Shown: positions 1 through 6,609, counted from the first letter of the stretch. The stretch is 9,709 bases of DNA from Acidobacteriota bacterium (GCA_003223695.1 QHVY01000173.1:1-9709), one strand, 5' to 3'. Notes: generated by a model from the letters alone, not told the origin. Numbers and translations: made by a program.

Positions 1-738
1 AAGTTTGCCGATCTCACTGGCGCGAACGTCAACCGCCGCCTGGCCATCGTGCTGGACAACAAAGTGGTGTCCGCGCCGAACATCAAGAATCGCATCGAGG
101 ATCAGGGCGTCATCGAAGGAAACTTCACCACGCAGCAGGCCGCCGACCTCGCACTGGTTCTGCGCAGCGGCTCGTTGCCGGCGTCGCTGACGACGATGGA
201 GGAGCGCACCGTCGGGCCATCGCTCGGCCGCGACTCGATCCACCAGGGCGTACTCGCGTCGCTTGTCGGATTCATCGCGCTGATTCTCGCGGTGTTGCTG
301 TACTACAAAGGCGCGGGCATCAATGCAGTTCTGGCGCTGCTGCTCAACCTGGTGATCATCCTCGGAATGCTGGCCATCTTCAAAGCGACGCTGACTCTCC
401 CCGGCATCGCCGGCATCATCCTGACCCTCGGCATGGCCATCGACTCGAACGTGCTGGTGTTCGAGCGCATCCGTGAGGAGCTGCGCGAAGGCAAGACCGT
501 GCGCGCGGCGATCGAGAACGGCTTCTCGCGCGCGTTCGGCACGATCATCGACACGCACATGACCACGATCATCTCGGCGCTGTTCCTCTTTCAGTTCGGA
601 ACGGGACCGATCAAAGGCTTCGCTGTCACACTCCTGATCGGCCTCTTCGCCTCGGTCTTCACCGCGTTTTTCGTTTCGCGTGTGATCTTCGACTACTGGT
701 ACAAGCCGCAGGATCGACCGCAGACGATTAGCATATAA
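1..738 (+). CDS. secD: Protein translocase subunit SecD, C-terminal part (5' end outside window)
   Basis: This is the last 245 residues of SecD, an inner-membrane subunit that with SecF uses the proton-motive force to help complete SecYEG-driven export. Reading frame 1 is open from the first base, so the start lies upstream of the window. The visible part begins in the periplasmic domain, including LALVLRSGSLPA (about 50-61) and the RTVGPSLGRDSI segment just before the membrane. It continues with about five hydrophobic segments (roughly 85-102, 107-126, 133-155, 180-200 and 204-226). The family signature LPGIAGIILTLGMAIDSN (133-150) carries the conserved intramembrane Asp at 148, followed by VLVFERIREEL. 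The protein ends shortly after the last membrane helix, as expected for SecD. The TAA stop is 17 nt before secF, so the two are probably one operon. The identification is firm; only the N-terminal part is unseen. Confidence 0.97.
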   Translation, partial: KFADLTGANVNRRLAIVLDNKVVSAPNIKNRIEDQGVIEGNFTTQQAADLALVLRSGSLPASLTTMEERTVGPSLGRDSIHQGVLASLVGFIALILAVLLYYKGAGINAVLALLLNLVIILGMLAIFKATLTLPGIAGIILTLGMAIDSNVLVFERIREELREGKTVRAAIENGFSRAFGTIIDTHMTTIISALFLFQFGTGPIKGFAVTLLIGLFASVFTAFFVSRVIFDYWYKPQDRPQTISI

Positions 739-744
739 TATGAC

Positions 745-748
745 GAGG
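745..748 (+). promoter_or_regulatory. Shine-Dalgarno site of secF
   Basis: GAGG lies 7 nt before the secF ATG, in the short secD-secF spacer. It supports the start at 756. It is the clearest ribosome-binding site in the window; the other genes have none this good. Confidence 0.7.
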
Positions 749-755
749 ATTTAAC

Positions 756-1967
756 ATGCAGATTTTTGTTAATACAAATTACGATTTCGTCAAATACCGC
801 TTCTACGCGGTGGCGTTCTCGCTGATCTGGATCCTCGTCGGTGTCGGCCTGTTCATGAAGAACGGCATCAACTGGGGCATCGACTTCGCCGGGGGCGCCA
901 ACGTCGTTCTGAAGTTTCGCGATCAGGTGCCTCTGAACCGTCTCCGCGCCGATTTCACCGACGCCACGATTCAGCAGTACGGCAAAGCAGACGATCGCTC
1001 CGTGCTCATCCGCCTTCCTCGTCAGAAAGGCGAGACCGATCTAGCCGGCCAGGTTGTGAGCAAACTCATTCGAGATCTCAATCCGCAGGCCGCGGCCGGA
1101 AAACTCGATCTCAATTTCCAGGGCCGTGACCGCCTGACAGATCTTCTCGCCTCGATCGATCCCGACAACAAGGGTACTCGTCCCGATGCGCGCGCGTACT
1201 ACGCGAGCGTGGCGCAGAACGTCATCAACAAACGCTCGGAAGTCGGAATCTTCACGAGCATGCAGCAGGTCACCTCTGCTCCGGGCGTGACTGTCGGCAT
1301 CGCTCGCGTTTTGAACGATCGAACCTTCCTCGGTGCCTTCAATGTTCTCAATCAGGAAACCGTCGGCCCGCAGGTCGGCCGCGAGCTGCAGCAGAAGGCG
1401 ATCTGGGCGGTCGTCCTCTCCACGCTGGCGATGGGCGCGTATCTGTGGTTGCGATTTGATCTGATGTTCGGCGTTGCCGCGGTCGTCTGCATCATCCACG
1501 ACGTTTCCGTTTCGCTGGCATTCCTCGGCATGATCAACGGCGAGTTCTCGCTGAACATCGTCGCCGCGCTGCTGCTGATCGTCGGTTACTCGATCAACGA
1601 CACCGTCGTCACATACGATCGCGTTCGCGAGAACCGCCGCAAGCTGAAGACTCGAGCGACGCTCGAGGAGCAGCTCAATCTGGCCATGAACCAGACTCTG
1701 TCGCGAACGATCCTGACGTCAGGCTCGGTCGTGATCGTGCTCATCGCGCTGATTCTGTTCGGCGGCAAAGTGATTCACGAGTTCGCGTGGATCCTGTTGA
1801 TCGGCGTCATCGCCGGCACATATTCGACGGTGACCATCGTGCCCGCCGTGGCGATCGCGTGGAACAACGCGACCGGCCGCAAGCACGACATCGCCGGCCC
1901 CGCCGCCCGCCCTAAAGTTGAAACGGCGGCGCGCGAAGAGACGCAGCGCAAGCGCAAAGCGGTGTAG
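756..1967 (+). CDS. secF: Protein translocase subunit SecF
   Basis: SecF is the inner-membrane partner of SecD in the SecDF complex. The ATG at 756 has a GAGG at proper spacing. The 403-residue product starts with a cytoplasmic stretch and a first membrane helix (about 16-34). The SecF motif WGIDFAGG (40-47) follows at the start of the periplasmic domain. Five further hydrophobic segments follow (about 214-232, 236-258, 264-285, 320-337 and 342-369). The signature LLIVGYSINDTVVTYDRVREN (273-293) includes the conserved Asp282. The protein is longer than the roughly 320 residues of E. coli SecF. The excess lies in the periplasmic domain (roughly 90-195, with no resemblance I recognise) and in a basic, charged C-terminal tail (about 372-403, ending RKRKAV). 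The TAG stop lies inside palindromic repeat copy A. Assignment is firm. Confidence 0.97.
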   Translation: MQIFVNTNYDFVKYRFYAVAFSLIWILVGVGLFMKNGINWGIDFAGGANVVLKFRDQVPLNRLRADFTDATIQQYGKADDRSVLIRLPRQKGETDLAGQVVSKLIRDLNPQAAAGKLDLNFQGRDRLTDLLASIDPDNKGTRPDARAYYASVAQNVINKRSEVGIFTSMQQVTSAPGVTVGIARVLNDRTFLGAFNVLNQETVGPQVGRELQQKAIWAVVLSTLAMGAYLWLRFDLMFGVAAVVCIIHDVSVSLAFLGMINGEFSLNIVAALLLIVGYSINDTVVTYDRVRENRRKLKTRATLEEQLNLAMNQTLSRTILTSGSVVIVLIALILFGGKVIHEFAWILLIGVIAGTYSTVTIVPAVAIAWNNATGRKHDIAGPAARPKVETAAREETQRKRKAV

Positions 1968-2017
1968 CGTGGAGCCGCCTCTCAGGCGGCTCGGCGCCGG
2001 CTGAGAGCCGGCGCTAC
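1964..2017 (+). repeat. Palindromic intergenic element, copy A (two inverted hairpins)
   Basis: There are two perfect hairpins one base apart. Hairpin 1 is gagccgcct (1972-1980), loop ctc, aggcggctc (1984-1992). Hairpin 2 is gcgccggct (1994-2002), loop gag, agccggcgc (2006-2014). Read in reverse complement, hairpin 2 is a copy of hairpin 1 with two differences per arm, at stem positions 2 and 7, and both differences keep base pairing. The ends gtagcg (1964-1969) and cgctac (2012-2017) are also inverted repeats, but their inner three bases compete with the base of hairpin 2. There is no T-tract, so this does not look like a standard intrinsic terminator. A related copy lies at 6557-6605. The arrangement resembles REP/BIME-type repeats; the family itself I cannot name. 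Confidence 0.85.
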
Positions 2018-2025
2018 GTATACAA

Positions 2026-2042
2026 TCCGCCCCAATGGCGGA
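2026..2042 (+). repeat. Third hairpin downstream of copy A
   Basis: tccgcc (2026-2031), loop ccaat and ggcgga (2037-2042) form a 6-bp stem. It lies 8 bases after copy A. A hairpin also lies at the same relative place after copy B, and the two share TGGCGG followed by CCTC (with one extra base between them in A). It may therefore be a third module of the same element. Confidence 0.45.
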
Positions 2043-2113
2043 CCTCTTTGCCGCGTGAAGGGCCAGTGGCAAAAGATTAGCCGCGCCACCGCTGATCCTT
2101 CGCTCCCGCCCCT

Positions 2114-2140
2114 TTTACCCATCCCCGCTCAGGATAAACT
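2114..2140 (+). promoter_or_regulatory. Weak candidate promoter for maeB
   Basis: TTTACC (2114-2119) and TAAACT (2135-2140) are 15 bp apart, and each matches the sigma-70 consensus at four of six positions. Transcription would start about 3 nt before the maeB ATG, giving a nearly leaderless message. That would fit the lack of a Shine-Dalgarno site. The spacing is short and the match weak. Confidence 0.2.
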
Positions 2141-2149
2141 GCGGCTTCC

Positions 2150-4435
2150 ATGGCGGATCGCGACGCCGCGCTCGAATATCACTCCGGCGAGCGCCCGGGA
2201 AAAACAGAGGTCGTGCCGACGAAGCCGACTGCGACGCAGCGCGACCTCGCCCTCGCCTACACGCCCGGCGTAGCCAAGCCGTGCCTGGAGATCGCCAAGA
2301 ATCCCGGCGACATCTACAAATACACGAACAAAGGAAATCTCGTCGCTGTCATCACCAACGGCACCGCCGTCCTGGGCCTCGGCAACATCGGGCCGGGCGC
2401 GGGAAAGCCGGTGATGGAAGGGAAAGCGGTCCTCTTCAAGCGATTTGCGGACATCGACGTGTTCGACCTCGAATTAGAAACGCGCGATACCGAGGCGTTC
2501 ATCAGTGCGGTGAAGCTGTTGGAGCCGACGTTCGGCGGCATCAATCTGGAGGACATCGCCGCGCCGGAGTGCTTCGAGATCGAGGAGCGGCTCAAGCGCG
2601 AGATGAAGATTCCGGTGTTTCACGACGATCAGCACGGCACGGCGATCATTTCGGCAGCCGCGTTGATGAACGCGCTCGAAGTCGCCGGCAAAAAAATCGA
2701 GAAGGTCAAACTCGTGATCAGCGGAGCCGGCGCCGCAGCGATGGGCTGCCTGCGGCTCTACATAAAACTCGGAATGCGCAAGGAGAACGTGGTTCTCGCC
2801 GACAGCCACGGCGTGATTTTCAAAGGGCGCACCGTCGACATGACGCCGAACAAAGAGGAGTTTGCATCGGACACCAAAGCGCGCACGCTCGCCGAGGCGA
2901 TGAAGGGCGCGGATGTGTTCATTGGACTCTCCGTTGGCGGCATCGTCACGAAGGAGATGGTGCAGGCGATGGCGAAAAATCCGATTGTGTTCGCCATGGC
3001 CAATCCCGATCCGGAAATCACCTACGACGATGCGTGCTCCGCGCGCAACGACGTCATCATGGCCACCGGGCGCTCTGATTACCCGAATCAAGTGAACAAC
3101 GTCCTCGGATTTCCGTTCATCTTTCGCGGAGCGCTGGACTGCCGGGCGACAACAATCAACGACGAGATGAAGCTCGCCGCGGCCCATGCGCTGGCGAATC
3201 TGGCGAAAGAGGAAGTACCCGACTCGGTGCTGCGCGCGTATTCGACGGACCGGTTCAGCTTTGGCCGCGAATATCTGATCCCGAAGCCATTCGATCATCG
3301 CGTCCTGCTGAATGTGCCGGTGGCGGTAGCGCGAGCAGCGGCCGAGACAGGCGTCGCGCAGGAACCGATCACCGATTTCGACGCGTATCGCAGGCGTCTG
3401 GAAAAATTGTTAGGCCGGGCGCGCGGCATCATGCACGGGCTCTACGATCGCGCGAAGAGCAATCCGAAGCGCATCGTTTTTCCCGAAGGCGAACAGGAGA
3501 AGATCATCCGCGCGGCGAAGATCCTCATTGAGGAAGGTCTCGCCGAACCGATTCTTCTGGTCAAGGAAGAAATCGCGGCGCCGCTTCTCGAAAAGCACAA
3601 CATCGATCGATCGAAGATCTCGATCATCGACGTCATGAAATCGCCGAAGTTGGAGCAGTACTCGGAACGCTTTCATCAACTTCGCCGGCGGCGCGGAATC
3701 ACGCTGACCGACGCACGACGGATTCTGAACAGCCGCAACTATTTCGCAATGATGATGGTCGATGAAGGCGATGCGGATGGCGTGATCGCCGGCCTGCATG
3801 CGTATTACCCGGCGACGGTCCGGCCAGCGTTGCAGATCATCAAGACGAAGCCCGGCGTAAAGAACGTGTCCGGAGCGTATCTCCTGATGTTCAAGAATCA
3901 GATGCTCGTTTTCGCTGACACCACTGTGAACATCGAGCCGACTGCGGAGGAGCTTGCGGAAACCGCCGTGCTCACGGCAGAGACGGCGCGGCGCTTCAAC
4001 CTCGAGCCGCGCGTGGCGATGATCTCATTCTCGAATTTCGGATCGACGAAGCATGCCGATTCGGAAAAAGTTCGCGAAGCGGTGCGGCTGCTCAACGAGC
4101 GTCATCCGGAGCTCGTCGTCGATGGCGAAATGCAGGCCGACACCGCGGTCGTGCCGTACATCGCGCGTGAGGATTACCCGTGGAGCACGATTCAGGGCGA
4201 CGCGAATGTGCTCATTTTTCCAAATCTCGACGCCGCGAATGCCGCGTACAAACTTTTGTGGCGTGTCGGAGGCGCAGAGGTCATCGGCCCGATTCTGCAG
4301 GGCCTGGCGAAGCCCGTTCACGTCCTCCAGCGCGGCGTCGATGTGAATGACATCGTCAACATGGCTGCCATTGCCGTGATCGATGCGCAGATGGTCGAGC
4401 GGCCGTTGCTGCGGAAACGCAGCGCTCGCTCTTAG
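2150..4435 (+). CDS. maeB: NADP-dependent malic enzyme with phosphotransacetylase-like C-terminal domain
   Basis: Malic enzyme oxidatively decarboxylates malate to pyruvate with reduction of NAD(P). The large two-domain MaeB type is usually NADP-linked and supplies NADPH and pyruvate in the cytoplasm. The product has 761 residues, matching the family (about 760). The N-terminal catalytic domain shows YTPGV with Tyr38, VMEGKA with Lys92, and the metal ligands Glu134-Asp135 (INLED) and Asp160 (FHDDQHGT). It also has a Rossmann glycine motif, SGAGAAAMG (191-199), and MANPDPE (283-289). After a linker near 405-435, the rest (NPKRIVFPEGEQ onward, about 438-755) is the phosphotransacetylase-like domain. 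In studied MaeB proteins this domain has a regulatory, acetyl-CoA-responsive role rather than PTA activity. The ATG at 2150 gives the usual N-terminus, but no Shine-Dalgarno site is near it. Cofactor preference is inferred from the family. The stop overlaps that of the convergent regulator. Confidence 0.95.
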   Translation: MADRDAALEYHSGERPGKTEVVPTKPTATQRDLALAYTPGVAKPCLEIAKNPGDIYKYTNKGNLVAVITNGTAVLGLGNIGPGAGKPVMEGKAVLFKRFADIDVFDLELETRDTEAFISAVKLLEPTFGGINLEDIAAPECFEIEERLKREMKIPVFHDDQHGTAIISAAALMNALEVAGKKIEKVKLVISGAGAAAMGCLRLYIKLGMRKENVVLADSHGVIFKGRTVDMTPNKEEFASDTKARTLAEAMKGADVFIGLSVGGIVTKEMVQAMAKNPIVFAMANPDPEITYDDACSARNDVIMATGRSDYPNQVNNVLGFPFIFRGALDCRATTINDEMKLAAAHALANLAKEEVPDSVLRAYSTDRFSFGREYLIPKPFDHRVLLNVPVAVARAAAETGVAQEPITDFDAYRRRLEKLLGRARGIMHGLYDRAKSNPKRIVFPEGEQEKIIRAAKILIEEGLAEPILLVKEEIAAPLLEKHNIDRSKISIIDVMKSPKLEQYSERFHQLRRRRGITLTDARRILNSRNYFAMMMVDEGDADGVIAGLHAYYPATVRPALQIIKTKPGVKNVSGAYLLMFKNQMLVFADTTVNIEPTAEELAETAVLTAETARRFNLEPRVAMISFSNFGSTKHADSEKVREAVRLLNERHPELVVDGEMQADTAVVPYIAREDYPWSTIQGDANVLIFPNLDAANAAYKLLWRVGGAEVIGPILQGLAKPVHVLQRGVDVNDIVNMAAIAVIDAQMVERPLLRKRSARS

Positions 4436-4836
4436 CTGGCGAATTCCTGTGGCGATTCGGAGATGCAGCTTCGAACGAGTGAGCCGAGAGCATTGATATC
4501 GAAGGGCTTCGGCAAGAATGCGCAAATGCCCTTGTCCATCGCCGTCGCCAGCTCGGGACCCCGATTCGCGCTGACGATGATCACCGGAATCGACAGGAGC
4601 CTGGGATCAGTCGAGCGCTCTCGCAACACATCCCAGCCGGAAACGATCGGCATCATCAGATCGAGGACGACAATGTTCGGTCGATCACGCCGCATCGCGT
4701 CGAGCGCCTCTTTTCCATTCGCCGCTTCGCTGAACACGTATTTCTCGCGCCGCAAGGCAGCCATGATCATCCGACGAATACTGGGATCGTCGTCGACAAC
4801 AAGCACCCGAACGCTCTTTTCGCCCTGCTCGCTCAA
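4432..4836 (-). CDS. Single-domain response regulator (CheY-like receiver)
   Basis: This is a receiver domain with no output domain, which would be phosphorylated by an unknown histidine kinase and act through protein contacts. Numbered from the TTG at 4836 (134 residues), the acidic pair is Asp15-Asp16 in LVVDDDPS, and the phosphoacceptor is Asp59 in VVLDLMMP. The conserved Thr/Ser is Ser89 (VSANRG), and the conserved Lys is Lys110 in FLPKPFD. The frame is open back to an ATG at 4929. The extra 31 codons have only about 35% G/C at third positions, unlike the body of the gene, show no domain, and would leave no room for promoters. I therefore prefer the TTG, which has AAGG 11 nt upstream. A GTG at 4806 is also possible. 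The 3' end overlaps maeB by 4 bp. No kinase gene is nearby. Confidence 0.85.
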   Translation of the reverse strand: MSEQGEKSVRVLVVDDDPSIRRMIMAALRREKYVFSEAANGKEALDAMRRDRPNIVVLDLMMPIVSGWDVLRERSTDPRLLSIPVIIVSANRGPELATAMDKGICAFLPKPFDINALGSLVRSCISESPQEFAS

Positions 4837-4927
4837 TGCTGAATGGACCTTAATGGATGGAAAACCATGCAGTTTCAATGCCTTATAGGAACAATTACCT
4901 GTTTTTGCATCGTTTAGTTGGTCGGCC
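4837..4927. promoter_or_regulatory. AT-richer divergent spacer between the regulator and mnmA
   Basis: This spacer is clearly richer in A/T than the genes on either side and probably holds divergent promoters. On the minus strand TATAAG (4887-4882) matches five of six -10 bases, but no good -35 lies upstream. On the plus strand TTTAGT (4913-4918) lies 9 nt before the mnmA ATG. These are suggestions only. Confidence 0.4.
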
Positions 4928-6007
4928 ATGAAAGTCGCCGTAGCGATGTCCGGTGGGGTCGACTCCTCGACTGCCGCCTACCTTCTCAAGTCCGAGGGAC
5001 ATGAGGTGGTCGGCCTGTCGATGCAGATGTACGACAACCTCACGAACGCCGATTCGACGTACGGCGGATGCTGCACGATCGACGACCTCGCCGACGCTCG
5101 CCGCGTCGCCTGGAAGCTGGAGATCCCTCATTTCACGCTCAATCTCGAGCAAAATTTTCACGAGAAGGTCATCGCTCCGTTCGTGAAGTCGTACCTCAGC
5201 GGGACGACGCCGAGTCCGTGCGTGCTCTGCAATACCCACGTGAAGTTCGATCTCTTTCATCGGAAAGCGCAGGCGATCGGAGCAGAAAAAATTGCAACGG
5301 GCCATTACGCACGCATCACAAGCGGCGAAAAGGGTCTTGAGCTGCGCAAAGCAAAGGACCTGGCGAAGGATCAGTCCTATTTTCTGTTCGAGTTGTCGCA
5401 GGAACAGCTCGGAGAGGCGCTTTTTCCGCTCGGCGATCTGACGAAACCTCAGGTGCGAGCAATCGCCGCAGAGGCCGGCCTGCCGGTCGCGCGGAAGAAA
5501 GAGTCCTACGAAATCTGCTTCGTTCCGCAGAAGGACGGCTATGCATCGATCGTCGAGCGCGAATCGGGAATCGCGCGTGGAGAAGCTGCGGGCGAAATCG
5601 TCGATACCGAAGGCAATGTCGTCGGCCAGCATGACGGCTACTACCAGTTCACGATCGGTCAGCGGCGCGGTCTGCAGGCGGGCGGAAACAGCGAGCGCAC
5701 GTACGTGATCGATGTCAATGCGTTCACGAAACGCGTGACGATCGGGCCGGCATCAGCGTTGGAGCGCTCTGAGCTCATCGCGGAGCGCGTGCATTGGATC
5801 GGCGCAACGCCTCCGAGCGGACGCGTCGATGTGCAGGCGCGTGTGCGCTCGCATGCGGCGGACATCGCCGCAACGGTGACACCGATAAACGGCGTCCGCG
5901 CACGCGTGCAGTTCGCCCAGAAACTGCGCGCCGTTGCGCCGGGACAAGCCGTCGTCTTCTACGACCGCGACCTCTGCCTCGGTGGCGGCTGGATCGCTCG
6001 CGATTAG
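4928..6007 (+). CDS. mnmA: tRNA-specific 2-thiouridylase MnmA
   Basis: MnmA adenylates and then thiolates U34 of tRNA Lys, Glu and Gln, taking sulfur from a persulfide relay, in the cytoplasm. The 359-residue length is normal. The PP-loop ATP site AMSGGVDSS is at 6-14. The catalytic cysteine pair is Cys101 (PCVLCN) and Cys197 (YEICFVPQ). TGHYA (124-128) and KDQSYFLF (147-154) are typical, and the tRNA-binding segment FTIGQRRGL is at 241-249. The C-terminal beta domain ends at LGGGWIARD. Additional cysteines occur at 48-49 (YGGCCTIDD) and 98, as in one branch of the family. The ATG at 4928 gives the canonical start two residues before VAVAMSGG; no Shine-Dalgarno site is visible. It shares its CATG with the far upstream ATG of the divergent regulator frame. 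Assignment is firm. Confidence 0.96.
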   Translation: MKVAVAMSGGVDSSTAAYLLKSEGHEVVGLSMQMYDNLTNADSTYGGCCTIDDLADARRVAWKLEIPHFTLNLEQNFHEKVIAPFVKSYLSGTTPSPCVLCNTHVKFDLFHRKAQAIGAEKIATGHYARITSGEKGLELRKAKDLAKDQSYFLFELSQEQLGEALFPLGDLTKPQVRAIAAEAGLPVARKKESYEICFVPQKDGYASIVERESGIARGEAAGEIVDTEGNVVGQHDGYYQFTIGQRRGLQAGGNSERTYVIDVNAFTKRVTIGPASALERSELIAERVHWIGATPPSGRVDVQARVRSHAADIAATVTPINGVRARVQFAQKLRAVAPGQAVVFYDRDLCLGGGWIARD

Positions 6008-6054
6008 CATACGATCCGCACCTCACAAAATCGCTGTTCCTGCTCTTGCCGCGG

Positions 6055-6085
6055 TTGACGCGTTTATGAAAATCGAAGGCATACT
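6055..6085 (+). promoter_or_regulatory. Candidate sigma-70-type promoter after mnmA
   Basis: TTGACG (6055-6060, five of six -35 bases) is followed after 19 bp by CATACT (6080-6085, four of six -10 bases). It lies in non-coding sequence just after mnmA and points into the 6086-6556 region. The spacer is slightly long. It could be the leftover promoter of the decayed gene, or could drive a small RNA. Confidence 0.35.
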
Positions 6086-6556
6086 GTGCCGCTCCTGACG
6101 CAGAAGTGCCAGCGTAATGAACGCTTGCCGGAAGTGACGATCGAATTCATGAACACGCGCCATGTGCTGCAGGGTGCGTCGATCCGCTCCTGTCAGAACA
6201 ACCTATTCACGATGCGCTTCGACCGGCCAGCTTCTCCTAGGCACGGGCGCGCCGGAACCGATGACTGTCGTCGGCGTGCACACGCAGGAGCGAACAGCGC
6301 GCCAGACGGTCGCGATCGGACTGAGGTTCGCCGAAAGCCGACGGATCATTCCCAGCGATTCAGCCATAAGAACGCAGAACGGAAACGTCACGCCGTCGCC
6401 ATACGCTGAGAAGAATGCGAGCGTCTCGATGCCCTGCGCCGAGAGCTCGCGCACGAGGCTTTTTCATCTTTCCGCGGCGATGCGCGGATTGAAGCAGCCA
6501 GATTTCGCCGTGATGGGTGATCAACGTCTTGTGCGGCACTCGCAACGAACACTGAC
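6086..6556 (+). pseudogene. Possible decayed gene, weakly PilZ-like
   Basis: The 647 bases between mnmA and glmS contain no intact recognisable gene. On the plus strand one frame (6086 to about 6235) encodes RNERLPEVTIEF, then GASIRSC, then MRFDRP. After a shift of +1, a second frame (about 6246-6330) continues with PMTVVGVHTQE and TVAIGLRFAES. Joined, these resemble the start (basic R..ER), middle and final strands (VGvrF-like ending) of a PilZ domain. This is recognition by eye and not strong. The second frame stays open to the TAG at 6558-6560, inside repeat copy B, and is G/C-rich at third positions. A minus-strand frame (6203-6454) has the same wobble positions, so even the strand is uncertain. 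It could equally be an unrecognised small gene, or non-coding. Confidence 0.25.
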
Positions 6557-6605
6557 GTAGAGCCGACTCTCCAGTCGGCTCGCGCCGGCTAAGAGCCGGC
6601 GCCAC
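6557..6605 (+). repeat. Palindromic intergenic element, copy B (two inverted hairpins)
   Basis: This is the second copy of the element seen after secF, in the same orientation. Hairpin 1 is gagccgact (6560-6568), loop ctcc, agtcggctc (6573-6581). Hairpin 2 is gcgccggct (6582-6590), loop aag, agccggcgc (6594-6602), with stem arms identical to copy A. Compared with copy A, hairpin 1 has C to A at stem position 7 and the matching G to T in the other arm, so pairing is kept. Copy B lacks a few bases after the leading gtag, and its end reads ccac instead of ctac, which weakens the outer inverted repeat. It lies 3' of glmS (minus strand) and at the end of the decayed region. Confidence 0.85.
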
Positions 6606-6609
6606 GTTT

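Noticed and set aside
1150..1160. Repeated cgatcgatc-type strings (also near 3603)
   Set aside because: They are scattered short matches inside coding sequence, expected from Ile/Asp/Arg codon use, with no regular spacing.
1964..2017. Copy A as an intrinsic terminator for secDF
   Set aside because: The hairpins are strong but no T-tract follows, and the same element recurs elsewhere with conserved architecture. A termination or 3'-end stabilising side effect remains possible.
2055..2273. Small plus-strand frame overlapping the maeB start
   Set aside because: It overlaps the conserved maeB N-terminus in another frame, has low-complexity Ser/Pro/Arg composition and no ribosome-binding site.
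2474..3298. Long minus-strand open frame within maeB
   Set aside because: It is a shadow of the high-GC maeB gene, with Arg/His-rich composition and no domain.
6203..6454. Minus-strand 83-residue frame between mnmA and glmS as a gene
   Set aside because: It has no recognised domain or clear start signal, and it shares wobble positions with a plus-strand frame, so its base bias does not prove coding. It is kept only as an alternative reading of the decayed region.
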